Positions 1 to 8,336 of a stretch of 64,000 bases of DNA are shown here, one piece after another. Origin of the DNA: Paraburkholderia sprentiae WSM5005 (GTDB lineage: Bacteria > Pseudomonadota > Gammaproteobacteria > Burkholderiales > Burkholderiaceae). The notes beneath the pieces are model-generated. The model did no database searches. It saw only the letters and a program-made list of their open reading frames with translations, and was not told where the DNA came from. The first letter of the stretch is position 1; each line of letters starts with the position of its first letter. The translations under genes and the position numbers were made by a program. Location of the stretch: NCBI RefSeq assembly GCF_001865575.2, contig NZ_CP017564.2, positions 1 through 64,000 of the forward strand, written 5' to 3'.

Positions 1-702
1 ATGAGTCGAGCGCTCGTCAATGCTCAACAAGGTCTGTCCTTGAACGAAAAGCGGCTGATGATGACAGCGCTGCGCAGCATCGACAGCCGGAAGTCGCCAT
101 ATCAGCACGGGAAAAGCGATGGTTACGTTTCGGTTCGAGTGCGCGCCGACGAGTTTGCTGCGGTCGCCGAGCTATCGCCCAGGTCTGGCGAGAAGCAGTC
201 TGCCGCTGCATATAAAGGGTTGAAGGATGCATGCGCGAGCCTGTACGAGCGAAAACTAACGTACATGGATGGGAAAAAGCTCGTAAAGCTACGGTGGGTG
301 TGGAAAGCCACGTACCACGACGGAGAGGGTTGGGCCGAAATCTGTTTTTCGCCAGACCTCACTCCCCACATCTTCATGCTGAAAAGCCGGTTCGTCTCTT
401 ACCAGCTGAAGTTCGCGCAGGGGCTCCAGTCAATCTACTCTTGGCGGCTGCTCGAATTGCTGATGCGAGAAAAAGACCGCGGCGTTCTTTTTATTACCGT
501 CGATGATCTGCGCCAGACGCTGGAAATCCCCGAGAAATACCGATTCGCGGACATCAAGAGGCGAGTAATTGACACCGCTGTGGTGGAACTGAACGAGAAG
601 GCTGACTTGGTCATACGGTGGGAACCGGTTAAGCGTGGTCGCGCCGTACATTCGCTTCGCTTCGAGTTCTCCGACAATCCACAAGGGCGGCTCGATGTCT
701 AG
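1..702 (+). CDS. Rep_3 family plasmid replication initiator
   Basis: Replication initiator of the Rep_3 (RepB/initiator replication protein) family, which binds origin iterons and opens the DNA for the host replisome. It is 233 residues from the ATG at base 1. Family members are usually 230-320 aa and begin with a stretch like this one (LVNAQQGLSLNEKRLM), so a few residues may lie upstream of the window edge. Two winged-helix halves are visible, roughly residues 5-130 and 140-225 (YSWRLLELL, then FADIKRRVID). No iteron series was seen in the following 200 bases, so the origin is probably outside the window to the left. It is the only replication gene seen and identifies the DNA as a plasmid. 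Confidence 0.9.
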   Translation: MSRALVNAQQGLSLNEKRLMMTALRSIDSRKSPYQHGKSDGYVSVRVRADEFAAVAELSPRSGEKQSAAAYKGLKDACASLYERKLTYMDGKKLVKLRWVWKATYHDGEGWAEICFSPDLTPHIFMLKSRFVSYQLKFAQGLQSIYSWRLLELLMREKDRGVLFITVDDLRQTLEIPEKYRFADIKRRVIDTAVVELNEKADLVIRWEPVKRGRAVHSLRFEFSDNPQGRLDV

Positions 703-706
703 TGAC

Positions 707-720
707 TTCTGACGTTGGAA
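707..720. promoter_or_regulatory. Motif A copy (TTCTGACGTTGGAA) after rep
   Basis: Fourteen-base element TTCTGACGTTGGAA, five bases after the rep stop codon. The same 14-mer in either orientation, or its palindromic form, recurs twelve times in the first 50 kb. The left half plus centre (TTCTGACGT) pairs imperfectly with the right half. Role unknown: operator or partition site. Confidence 0.7.
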
Positions 721-771
721 ATTGCGCACTGCGCCAGGCAGTAGGGCGCCGGAGTCTGCGGGAAAAATGAT

Positions 772-816
772 TTGACGCCTTGGGCTTGATGTATCAGAAT
801 GATATAAATATATCCT
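772..816 (+). promoter_or_regulatory. Promoter with motif B operator ahead of pil operon
   Basis: TTGACG at 772-777, 17 bases, then CAGAAT at 795-800 gives a plausible sigma-70 promoter for the pilus operon. Motif B (TGAT-N8-ATCA, here with ATCC as right arm) lies at 800-815, over the -10 and expected start point, so a bound repressor would block transcription. The match to other motif B copies is seen; the regulation is inferred. Confidence 0.55.
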
Positions 817-859
817 GATAGTGATGCGATGCTATTGGGCTTACTTGAACGGTGCTTTT

Positions 860-873
860 TTCTGACGTCAGAA
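860..873. promoter_or_regulatory. Motif A copy, perfect palindrome
   Basis: TTCTGACGTCAGAA, a perfect 14-base palindrome, lies 27 bases before the start of the first pilus gene. It is one of only two fully symmetric copies; the other is at 15559-15572 in the divergent pil/trb control region. Both symmetric copies are in promoter regions, whereas asymmetric ones are mostly at gene ends. Confidence 0.7.
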
Positions 874-900
874 GGGCATCGGAGAATCGAAGGGACAGCG

Positions 901-1380
901 ATGAAAAAACTATTGTTACCTGCGCTGTTGGTCCCCTCCGTAGCGATGGCCGGAATGGTGCTCGTTGACGACGGATCGACTGCCACACAAACGACGGGTG
1001 CGCCGGTAAGCCCAGTCGTTGCGATTCGACCGGCCGCAGCGATCGGTCCAGCGATCATTACGCCGACTGCTGGTCCTATTGCGGCGAAGCCAGTGCCGGA
1101 TGCGGGGATCGTTCCGATGTGGACGGCGTCTGCCGGGTCCACGCTGCGCGACTCGATCCAAAAGTGGGCGAATGAGGCGCAGTGGACATTGGTGTGGGAC
1201 GCGCCCGATGGAGTAGATAAATCGGTCAACTATCCAATCGTCGCTCCGCTTCACTTCGAGGGCTCGATTGATCAGGCAGTGGGCGATTGCATCAAGCTTT
1301 ATGAACACGCCAAGAAGCCGCTCGCAATCGAAATCAACCAGTCGCAAAGACTCCTGTATGTACACCTCAAATACAGCTAA
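901..1380 (+). CDS. pilL: TcpQ/PilL-type pilus protein (short form)
   Basis: Exported protein with a signal peptide (MKKLLLPALLVPSVAMA) and a C-terminal domain of the toxin-coregulated-pilus Q (TcpQ) type, residues about 75-159 (STLRDSIQKWANEAQWTLVW). Such domains are found in PilL of IncI thin-pilus systems and are thought to help the secretin assemble. At 159 aa it is much shorter than R64 PilL. The middle, residues 25-70, is Pro/Ala/Thr-rich linker. The start at 901 was chosen over an in-frame one at 829 because of the signal peptide and the AGGGA stretch ahead. It is the first gene of the pil operon. A second TcpQ protein is encoded at 14503-15528. Confidence 0.75.
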   Translation: MKKLLLPALLVPSVAMAGMVLVDDGSTATQTTGAPVSPVVAIRPAAAIGPAIITPTAGPIAAKPVPDAGIVPMWTASAGSTLRDSIQKWANEAQWTLVWDAPDGVDKSVNYPIVAPLHFEGSIDQAVGDCIKLYEHAKKPLAIEINQSQRLLYVHLKYS

Positions 1381-1386
1381 ATCGTG

Positions 1387-3078
1387 ATGAAGAAATCATT
1401 TTATTTAATGTGTATGGCGGCATTCGCGATTGCGCTGTCCGGCTGCCAGACCTTCGAACACGCCAGTGACATCGAGCACGCGACTGACGCGGACGGCGTC
1501 CGAATTGGGGACGCGCTGAAGCGACCGATTGCAAACCCCAGTCAAGCCGATCAGACCGTGCGGTATCTGGACAAGCAGTGGGTGTCGCTCGTGCCGATCA
1601 CGGAAACGCGCGTGGCTGACGTGCCCCAACTGAATTGCAGCTTGAAGATCGTCACGGACGAGCCGGTCTCGATTCTCGAATTCAGCCAGGTCATCACTAA
1701 GAAGTGCAAGATTCCCGTGCGCGTTACGCCGGATGCTCTGGCAGCGATCTATAACCGTGACCTGAGCAATGGCGAAACGAAAGCAGCCCCCTCGGTGGTG
1801 AACGGCTTGCCGGTCCCCGCACTCAATACGCCGAACGCGCCGACAGGTGGAAACATCGCTTTGTCGGGCGATCACAAGATCGACGTGAACTACAGCGGCG
1901 ACCTGAACGGCCTGCTCGACATGGTCAGTGCGCGCGAGGGGATTGCGTGGAAGTCGGAAAACAACGGTCGCGCCGTCATCATCTACGGTGTTGACACGCG
2001 CATGTTCAACATTCATCTGATTGCTACGGATACCGACATGAAGTCGGAGTTTCAAAGTGGCACGACGCAGGTGAACGGCGTATCGGGTTCGGGTTCAAGC
2101 GTATCGAGCGGCGGCGGAAGCACGGGCGGCGGTAGCGGTTCCACAAACACCATGCAGACGACTGTTGTGTCGATGAAGACATCGCTGTGGAACGACATTC
2201 AGAACGACCTCAACGCAATCGCGCCGGGGCCGGTCAATCGCGTCAGCATCTCGCCGTCGACGGGCGGCATTACCGTTCGTGGCACGCCGTCCGTCCTCGA
2301 TGCCGTGGCCCATTATGTGGACGCGAAGAATAAGGTCTTCGACAAGTTCGTCACCTTCAACGTCCAGGTGCTGTCGGTTACTGTCACGAACACCGACGCG
2401 GCCGGCATCAGCTGGAACGCACTGTACAAGACGCTCACGGGCAAGTACGGCATCAGTCTGGCGAGCACTTTCTCGGCGCCTGCGGCAGCGATCAATGGAA
2501 CGTTCTCGATCCTGAATACTTCGGGTTCGCCGTGGGGTGGCACCTCTGCCATTCTCAGCGCACTGAACGAGCAAGGCAAAGCACGGCTGCTGCGCAGCAC
2601 GCAATTGCCGACGATGAATCTGAACTCTGTCGCGACGCAGACCGGCGAACAGGCAAGTTATCTCGCAAGTTCGTCGCAGACGCAGACGGCTCAGGTTGGA
2701 TCGACCACGACGCTGCAACCGGGCACGATCAACACGGGCTTCAACATCTCGATGCTGCCGAACGTTCTCGATAACAACGACATCCTGTTGCGGATGAACA
2801 TCAACCTGTCGAGCCAGAAAGGTCAACCGCGGACGGTCTCTAGCGGTGGATCGACCATCGAACTGCCGGACATTCTCTTGCCGCTCAACACCTCGAACAC
2901 CATCAAGGTTCATGCAGGCGATACGGTGATGCTGGCGGGTCAGGACTACGACGACCAGAACTCAACGCGCGATGGCGCTGGCAATGACAAGTTCTTCCTG
3001 CTCGGCGGTGGGGTGAACGTCACGCGCTCGCACACCATGCTCGTCGTGCTAATCACGCCGGTTCTTGCTTCGGAGTAG
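1387..3078 (+). CDS. pilN: Type IVb pilus secretin PilN (lipoprotein)
   Basis: Outer-membrane secretin through which the thin pilus leaves the cell. It starts with a lipoprotein signal (ALSGC lipobox near residue 20). An N0/N1-type periplasmic region follows, residues about 50-220, then a Gly/Ser-rich linker near 235-255 and the C-terminal secretin domain, about 320-560, ending in the usual hydrophobic strand (MLVVLITPVLA). At 563 aa it matches R64 PilN (about 560). A GTG three bases earlier (1384) is an alternative start. It lies between the TcpQ gene and pilO in the same order as IncI plasmids. Confidence 0.92.
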   Translation: MKKSFYLMCMAAFAIALSGCQTFEHASDIEHATDADGVRIGDALKRPIANPSQADQTVRYLDKQWVSLVPITETRVADVPQLNCSLKIVTDEPVSILEFSQVITKKCKIPVRVTPDALAAIYNRDLSNGETKAAPSVVNGLPVPALNTPNAPTGGNIALSGDHKIDVNYSGDLNGLLDMVSAREGIAWKSENNGRAVIIYGVDTRMFNIHLIATDTDMKSEFQSGTTQVNGVSGSGSSVSSGGGSTGGGSGSTNTMQTTVVSMKTSLWNDIQNDLNAIAPGPVNRVSISPSTGGITVRGTPSVLDAVAHYVDAKNKVFDKFVTFNVQVLSVTVTNTDAAGISWNALYKTLTGKYGISLASTFSAPAAAINGTFSILNTSGSPWGGTSAILSALNEQGKARLLRSTQLPTMNLNSVATQTGEQASYLASSSQTQTAQVGSTTTLQPGTINTGFNISMLPNVLDNNDILLRMNINLSSQKGQPRTVSSGGSTIELPDILLPLNTSNTIKVHAGDTVMLAGQDYDDQNSTRDGAGNDKFFLLGGGVNVTRSHTMLVVLITPVLASE

Positions 3079-3083
3079 CGAAC

Positions 3084-4463
3084 GTGTTCAAAGCTCCCCG
3101 TCGCCGTTCAAAAGCGCAGGCCCGCGCGGACGCTCCGGTTCGTCAGGATCTGCAACACGTCGAGATCAACGGGCACGGTTTCGTCTCCAATCTGTTCTGG
3201 CAACCGCTCAACAACGCCCGTAGCTACATGGCGGAAGCCAAGTCGTTCGGGAAACAGAACGGATGGGACATCGTTGCCATCCGGCGCGGTACGCGGATTC
3301 AGGCTGGCTTCGTTGATAGCGGCTCACGCAATCTGAAGGGGATGTTCAGTCTGGCCGCTTCGCTCGCAAGCGTGCTCGGTGATTCGTGGCTCGGCGCTTT
3401 CCGTTTGAAGGACGGTAGATACGTCGTCGTGGCCGTCCACGAGATGCTGATTTGTCCGGGCGTGGACCGTCTCTGCGCGACGGCCGAAGAGGCGAAGCAG
3501 ATGCTGACGAATGCGCACAACACGTATTCGTTTGAAGCTGATTCAATTTTCGCCCCCCCGGAACTCGAATTCGCTTCGCAGGACCGCGACATCTATCAAC
3601 TGTTGTCGGCGAAGTCGGTCAAGAAGGAAAACCGGCTTAAGCAGCTGACGTTCGGCATGTCGACCCGTCAACTGGTAATGGCAAGCGTCGGGGTTCTGGC
3701 GGTCGTCGGTGCTATTGGCGGTTATCTGGTGTGGCATGCACAGGAGCAGGAGGCTCAGCAGCGAGAAGCCGCGATCCAGCGCGCCGCTGAAAAGAAGCGT
3801 TTGGACGAGTTGAACGCGACAGCGCGGCGTCAATTGGTGCAGGCCGCACTAGCTCATCCGTGGGCGGTGCAAGCCAATGCTCTGGATTTTATCAGCGCGT
3901 GTTCGAAGATCACCAACGCCCTGCCTCTGAGCGTCAAAGGTTGGACGTTCGGAAGCGCGGAGTGCAGTAGCAGCGGCATCGTTGTGCGCTTCGCACGCAA
4001 TGGAGGCACGGTTGAGGAGATGCGCGAGGCCGCGCCCGTGGCTTTCGGTGTTCCCGCTGCTTTCAATGGCGGGGATGAAGCCACGATAACGCTCGCGCTG
4101 GCTGCGCCTGCCGGTGGAGACGATGTCATTGCGACGCCCGACGACGACATGAGCGTCTTTATGACGCACTTCCAGCAGATCGACGTTGCGCCGACTCTCG
4201 AAGAGCGTCCGGTGAAGATCGAGCCGCCGAAGGTGCCCGATGGACAACCCCCGCTCGAAGCGCCGGTCGCAACTTGGCGACAGTATCACTTCTCGTTCGA
4301 CGGTCCATGGGCTCCCGTTTCGCATTTCGTCTCGGGCAAGGGCGCAACGGTGAGCCTGGCAGGGATTCCGGGGCTTCGCATCGAGGCCATTACGACAAAG
4401 CTCAACGCGGAAGACGCGACGCTCACTTGGCATGTTGAAGGAAACATTTATGCGAAAAAATAG
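3084..4463 (+). CDS. pilO: Type IVb pilus assembly protein PilO
   Basis: PilO2-family pilin accessory protein of the inner-membrane platform. It is 459 residues from a GTG start five bases after pilN. The cytoplasmic N-terminal domain spans residues 1-190; one membrane span lies near 193-216 (QLVMASVGVLAVVGAIGGYL). A short charged coiled coil follows, near 217-250, then a periplasmic domain to the end. Size and topology match IncI PilO (about 430 aa). It overlaps pilP by 14 bases, indicating translational coupling. Confidence 0.88.
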   Translation: MFKAPRRRSKAQARADAPVRQDLQHVEINGHGFVSNLFWQPLNNARSYMAEAKSFGKQNGWDIVAIRRGTRIQAGFVDSGSRNLKGMFSLAASLASVLGDSWLGAFRLKDGRYVVVAVHEMLICPGVDRLCATAEEAKQMLTNAHNTYSFEADSIFAPPELEFASQDRDIYQLLSAKSVKKENRLKQLTFGMSTRQLVMASVGVLAVVGAIGGYLVWHAQEQEAQQREAAIQRAAEKKRLDELNATARRQLVQAALAHPWAVQANALDFISACSKITNALPLSVKGWTFGSAECSSSGIVVRFARNGGTVEEMREAAPVAFGVPAAFNGGDEATITLALAAPAGGDDVIATPDDDMSVFMTHFQQIDVAPTLEERPVKIEPPKVPDGQPPLEAPVATWRQYHFSFDGPWAPVSHFVSGKGATVSLAGIPGLRIEAITTKLNAEDATLTWHVEGNIYAKK

Positions 4464-5049
4464 TCACTTCATTCTCGCGATCGCGGCGTTTGGCTTGCTC
4501 GCGACAGAAGCATTCGCGGGCACCGTGCCCTCAGTGGGAACGGTCGGGGATCTCGCTTCCATCCAGTCCGACACGCTGCTCGGCAAAGCCCAGCTCGCGA
4601 AGGAACAGGTATTTGCGGATCTGCGGAAGTTCAACGGCGATGGCCAACCGGGCGGCGCATCGGCGCAGATCGATTCGAGTTTGCCGCAGCTCACGCGCAT
4701 TGTTGAGGCGAACGGCGTCAGCGAAGCGACGCTTGCTTATGCGAACGGAAAGATCGACGCGCGGGAAGGCGATCGCGTACCGGGTGGTTACGTGCTGACG
4801 AAGATTCACCCGGACACCTCGGTCATTCAATTGAAGGCGCGCAATGGCCGTGTGTTTGAAGTGCCGGTCTCGTCGCTGACGGGATTGTCGGTAACTCCGA
4901 CGACGCCGCAGCCTGCTACGTCGAATGGGCTCATCGTACTGCCACCCCCTCCGACCACGGCAGGGTCTCCGCAGCCGCAACAGTTGCCGGCGAACGCGCC
5001 TCATCTGACGCCGTCGATTGCGGGTTCGTCCACTTCAAGCATGCACTGA
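4450..5049 (+). CDS. pilP: Type IV pilus biogenesis protein PilP
   Basis: Small periplasmic pilus protein, 199 aa, with a clear signal peptide (MRKNSHFILAIAAFGLLATE, cut near AFA). The C-terminal half (KIDAREGDRVPGGYVLTKIH) is the HQ-type PilP fold that contacts the secretin and PilO. The start at 4450 is supported by GAAGGA at 4437-4442 and by the signal peptide; an in-frame ATG at 4432 would place extra residues before it. It overlaps the pilO stop. The tail is Pro/Thr-rich, ending in TSSMH. Confidence 0.85.
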   Translation: MRKNSHFILAIAAFGLLATEAFAGTVPSVGTVGDLASIQSDTLLGKAQLAKEQVFADLRKFNGDGQPGGASAQIDSSLPQLTRIVEANGVSEATLAYANGKIDAREGDRVPGGYVLTKIHPDTSVIQLKARNGRVFEVPVSSLTGLSVTPTTPQPATSNGLIVLPPPPTTAGSPQPQQLPANAPHLTPSIAGSSTSSMH

Positions 5050-5060
5050 GGGGAATCGTC

Positions 5061-6602
5061 ATGGACATGAGCGAACAACCGCATATCATCAGCGCGGTCG
5101 AAAAGCCGGTGCTGCTGCATTCTGCAAAATATCCGGTGCCGGACGCCGCGAAGGGGAAGGTGGCGCTCCTGTCCGACTTCACGCTGCTGGTTTGGGAATC
5201 GTACAAGGCCGATCACGCCGTCCTCGCGTATCAGCAGCTACTCGCGCGATATGACATCAGGTTCACGGTGCGCCTCGTGCCCGTCGAGGAAGTGCGCGCG
5301 GCACTTGACGGTGCTGATGTAAGAGCCGGTGCGCGGCGCGCTGACATCAGCGATGTGCAGGTGAAGGCGATCAACCTGATCAAAGAGGCGGTCAGGCTTG
5401 ACGCAACCGACATCCATATCCTGAACTATCAGGACAAGTCGATCGTTAAGCTGCGCATTCATGGCCTGCTGTTCGTGCATCGAGAAATCGATCCCGAAGA
5501 GGGGCAAATTCTCTGCCGTTGCATGTACGGCTCGATGTGTGATGTTGGCGACGGCAACTACAACGACCGGCTGTCGCAGGATGCCCGCCTTTCGCGCGAG
5601 ACGATCAAGAGTGCCGGGCTGAACGGCGCGCGTATCTCGACGCGTCCTATGGAGTACGGCAACCTCTTCGAGCTGCGACTTCTTTACGGCAGCAGCAAGA
5701 GGCGTCGCAATCTGAAGGAACTCGGATATAACGCTCGGCAGATCGCGGCAATCAACCAGATGATTCGTCGCAAGGGCGTGAACATCTTTTCCGGCGTCAC
5801 TGGCTCGGGTAAATCGACCGCACTACAGGTAGTTCTGTCGATGCTTCTCACGTTGCACGGTGGCCGAATCAACCTGATGACCGTTGAACAGCCGCTGGAA
5901 TACGTGATTGACGGCGCGGTGCAGACTCCGCTGCTCTGTGACCTCGACGACGAAGTCCAAGTGGCGCGTGAATGGGCGCGTTCCATCGCAAACCTGATGC
6001 GACTCGATCCCGACTATCTGATGGTAGGGGAACTGCGTGACCTTGCGTCGACAATGGCTGCTATCCAGGCGGCGATGACTGGGCACGGGATGTGGACGAC
6101 GACTCACGCCAAGGATGCTTTTGCGACCTTCGACCGACTTGCCGACCTTGCGGTGCCGATTCGGCGTTTGACCGACGCGAGTCTGTTCACCGGAGTTGTG
6201 AATCAGTCGCTGGCGCCTGTTCTTTGCCCGGCCTGCAAGCGATCGTTCTCAAAATACAAAGACGACGTGGCAGACGATCTGCGCGAGCGGATCAAGCGCT
6301 TCTGCGTCCCGAGCGGGGTCTATATCGCAGGCAACGACCCGAAATGTCCGACCTGTGGCGGGCTCGGTATCGTTGATCGAACCGTTGTTGCGGAAGCGGT
6401 CCTGACCAGCCAGTCATTGCTCAATGTGTATCGCAAGGATGACGGCGGATCGTCGGCCGCCCGGTCTTACTGGGTTAAGGAGATGGGCGGCATGACGAAG
6501 TGCCAACACCTGATTCAGAAGATAAACGAAGGAATCGTGGACCCGTTTATGGGCGAGGAAGCGGTGTGCAGTCTTGACGAAGACAGCCTGATTATTCAAT
6601 AG
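5061..6602 (+). CDS. pilQ: Type IVb pilus assembly ATPase PilQ
   Basis: GspE/PilB-type traffic ATPase that drives pilus extension. It is 513 aa, as R64 PilQ. Walker A GVTGSGKST lies near residues 244-252, the Walker B/His region (YLMVGELRD) near 318, and GMWTTTHAKDA nearby is the His box. Two CxxC pairs (CPACKRS near 389, CPTCGG near 429) form the zinc knuckle typical of extension rather than retraction ATPases. GGGGAA precedes the ATG. It is followed by pilR at an eight-base gap. Confidence 0.93.
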   Translation: MDMSEQPHIISAVEKPVLLHSAKYPVPDAAKGKVALLSDFTLLVWESYKADHAVLAYQQLLARYDIRFTVRLVPVEEVRAALDGADVRAGARRADISDVQVKAINLIKEAVRLDATDIHILNYQDKSIVKLRIHGLLFVHREIDPEEGQILCRCMYGSMCDVGDGNYNDRLSQDARLSRETIKSAGLNGARISTRPMEYGNLFELRLLYGSSKRRRNLKELGYNARQIAAINQMIRRKGVNIFSGVTGSGKSTALQVVLSMLLTLHGGRINLMTVEQPLEYVIDGAVQTPLLCDLDDEVQVAREWARSIANLMRLDPDYLMVGELRDLASTMAAIQAAMTGHGMWTTTHAKDAFATFDRLADLAVPIRRLTDASLFTGVVNQSLAPVLCPACKRSFSKYKDDVADDLRERIKRFCVPSGVYIAGNDPKCPTCGGLGIVDRTVVAEAVLTSQSLLNVYRKDDGGSSAARSYWVKEMGGMTKCQHLIQKINEGIVDPFMGEEAVCSLDEDSLIIQ

Positions 6603-6610
6603 GGTAAAGC

Positions 6611-7684
6611 ATGTTCTCATTGTCGAAGGCAACAATCGACCAGGTCTGGTATGGACTCTGGTTTGGCGCGAAGCAACGGCTCAAGCTCTATAAGAGCCTT
6701 GCGACGCTCTTGCGCAACAATGTGCCGTTGCGCCAGGCGCTCGTGACTTCCTACGAGGTCTACAGCGATAACGGCAATAAGCCGGATCGTATCGAGGCGA
6801 TCGTGCTTCAGGACTGCATTGCTGGTGTCGATAACGGACGCGCCCTGTCCGTCGTTCTTCAGCAGTGGGTGCCGTTCGATGAGCATTCAACCATTGCGAC
6901 TGGCGATCGAGGCGGGAAGGTAGCTGACGCACTAATGCGCGGCGCCGAAGTGATCAAGCGCAAAGGCATGATGCGCAAGGCGTTGATAAGCGCAGTTACT
7001 TATCCGGCAATGCTCATGCTGAGCGTCGGCGGGGCCTTCTACATGATCGCCACGAAAGTCATGCCGCGTCTTCTTCTGAGCGTTAAACCCGCAAACATGG
7101 ATTCGAGCGTTCATCTGTTGTCGTTTCTCTCTTCGTTCGTGGCAGAAAACGGCGCGCTGGTGCTCACATTCATCATTGGAGCGTCCATCGGTATAGGTGT
7201 GAGCATGCCCCGCTTGACCGGGAAAGTTCGGTTCTATCTGGACAAGGTCCCGCCGTGGAGCATGTATCGGATCGTTCAGGGCGCGATCTTTATCTACAAC
7301 GTCGGCGTTCTCCTCGAAGCAAATGTCCCAAAGAAGGAGATTCTGGAGATGATGCTGGAGCGCGCGAATCCTTACATGGCCGAGCGGCTCGATGGCGCCT
7401 TGCTTGGCGTCAAGAACGGATTGGACCTCGGCCATGCCCTGCGTCAAAGTGGCTTCGAGTTTCCGAGTCGCGACGCCATCGCTTACGTCAGCGTGATCGG
7501 AAGCATGGAAGGCGGCGAAGCGCAACTGAAGGAGTTCGGAGAGGACTGGCTTGAGGAAAGCGTGGATAGACTCGCCGCCGCCTCGGCGATTTTCAAGCAG
7601 ATAGCGATCGTTATGGGCGGCTTGCTTATTATGGCCATCGTCCAAGGCGTCAATGCACTGAGCAGTGGCATGTTGAACAACTAG
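6611..7684 (+). CDS. pilR: Type IVb pilus inner-membrane platform protein PilR
   Basis: GspF/PilC-family polytopic platform protein that couples PilQ to the growing pilus. It is 357 aa with two T2SF domains. The first is near residues 25-150, then spans near 135-160 and 183-205. The second is about 225-340 (VGVLLEANVPKKEILEMML), ending in a third span near 335-352 (IVMGGLLIMAIVQGVNALSS). AGGGTAAAG precedes the start. It is the last gene before the separate pilS promoter. Confidence 0.9.
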   Translation: MFSLSKATIDQVWYGLWFGAKQRLKLYKSLATLLRNNVPLRQALVTSYEVYSDNGNKPDRIEAIVLQDCIAGVDNGRALSVVLQQWVPFDEHSTIATGDRGGKVADALMRGAEVIKRKGMMRKALISAVTYPAMLMLSVGGAFYMIATKVMPRLLLSVKPANMDSSVHLLSFLSSFVAENGALVLTFIIGASIGIGVSMPRLTGKVRFYLDKVPPWSMYRIVQGAIFIYNVGVLLEANVPKKEILEMMLERANPYMAERLDGALLGVKNGLDLGHALRQSGFEFPSRDAIAYVSVIGSMEGGEAQLKEFGEDWLEESVDRLAAASAIFKQIAIVMGGLLIMAIVQGVNALSSGMLNN

Positions 7685-7702
7685 GCATAGAGCGAACTTC
7701 TG

Positions 7703-7739
7703 TTGTCTGCTATCTGCGTATAGTGATATATTTAAATCA
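7703..7739 (+). promoter_or_regulatory. pilS promoter overlapped by motif B
   Basis: TTGTCT at 7703-7708, a 17-base spacer and ATATAT at 7726-7731 make a likely extra promoter for the major pilin, which is needed in large amounts. Motif B in its full form (TGAT-N8-ATCA) occupies 7724-7739 and covers the -10. An in-frame GTG at 7723 lies inside this site and is therefore not the pilS start. Confidence 0.5.
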
Positions 7740-7761
7740 ATTTCAACGGACCTTTTCAACC

Positions 7762-8319
7762 ATGAAGACCATGCAAGTCAAGAAGAACGGTTTCAAAAGC
7801 GGTGCCCGTCTGGCGCGTCAGGCAGGTGTCTTGTCGATCGAAATGATCATCGTGCTGGGTATCATCGCGCTCATCCTGCTAGGCGTAGCGGGCCGCGTCG
7901 CCGTGTCTTTTCTGTCGAGCGACAACACGGCGGAAATGTCGAACATCACCGCGATCTATACGGCGATCAAAGATACCAAGACAACGGTCGGCTACGGCAC
8001 GTCGGGCACGGACCTTTCGTCGGTCATTATCGCGGGCGGCAAGCTGCCGTCGAACATTCCGGTCAACGGTACGACTATTTCGAACCAGTTCGGCGGCAAC
8101 TACACATTGAAGAGCACGGGTCAGGGTTTCACCATCGCAGACGCTGGTATTCCGCAGAAAAACTGCGTGAAGATCGTTGCCGGCGCGACGCAGGGTGGCC
8201 AATTCGCGACGACCACGGTTAATTCGGGCAGCGCGTACACCGGTCCTATGGCGCAGTCTGACGCGCAAACTGCGTGCAACTCGGCTTCGAACACGGTCAC
8301 GTTCACGAGCACGTACTAA
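7762..8319 (+). CDS. pilS: Type IVb major prepilin PilS
   Basis: Major structural pilin of the thin pilus, 185 aa before processing. Long leader of about 25 residues ending in Gly; cleavage is expected in RQAG/VLSIEMIIVLGIIALIL. Glu at +5 and a 20-residue hydrophobic stretch are both visible. The globular part holds two cysteines (PQKNCVKIV and QTACNSAS) likely to form the C-terminal disulfide of type IVb pilins. The start at 7762 was chosen because upstream candidates lie in the operator; MQVKKNG at 7771 is also possible. The processing enzyme is probably the peptidase at 51973-52674. Confidence 0.9.
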   Translation: MKTMQVKKNGFKSGARLARQAGVLSIEMIIVLGIIALILLGVAGRVAVSFLSSDNTAEMSNITAIYTAIKDTKTTVGYGTSGTDLSSVIIAGGKLPSNIPVNGTTISNQFGGNYTLKSTGQGFTIADAGIPQKNCVKIVAGATQGGQFATTTVNSGSAYTGPMAQSDAQTACNSASNTVTFTSTY

Positions 8320-8336
8320 TCGTTGGGGGCGGGGAA

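Noticed and set aside
811..820. TATCCTGATAG resembles the IncP nick region (YATCCTG)
   Set aside because: It lies within motif B, the base after the nick would be A rather than a pyrimidine, no relaxase-type inverted repeat flanks it, and no relaxase gene is nearby.
703..900. Possible iterons after rep
   Set aside because: No directly repeated 15-22 bp units were found; only single copies of motifs A and B, which recur elsewhere on the plasmid.
1955..3632. CGGAAAAC at 1955-1962 (pilN) and AGGAAAAC at 3625-3632 (pilO)
   Set aside because: Both are inside large conserved genes, far from a stop/start junction; expected chance occurrences of an 8-mer. The array claim rests on position and density.
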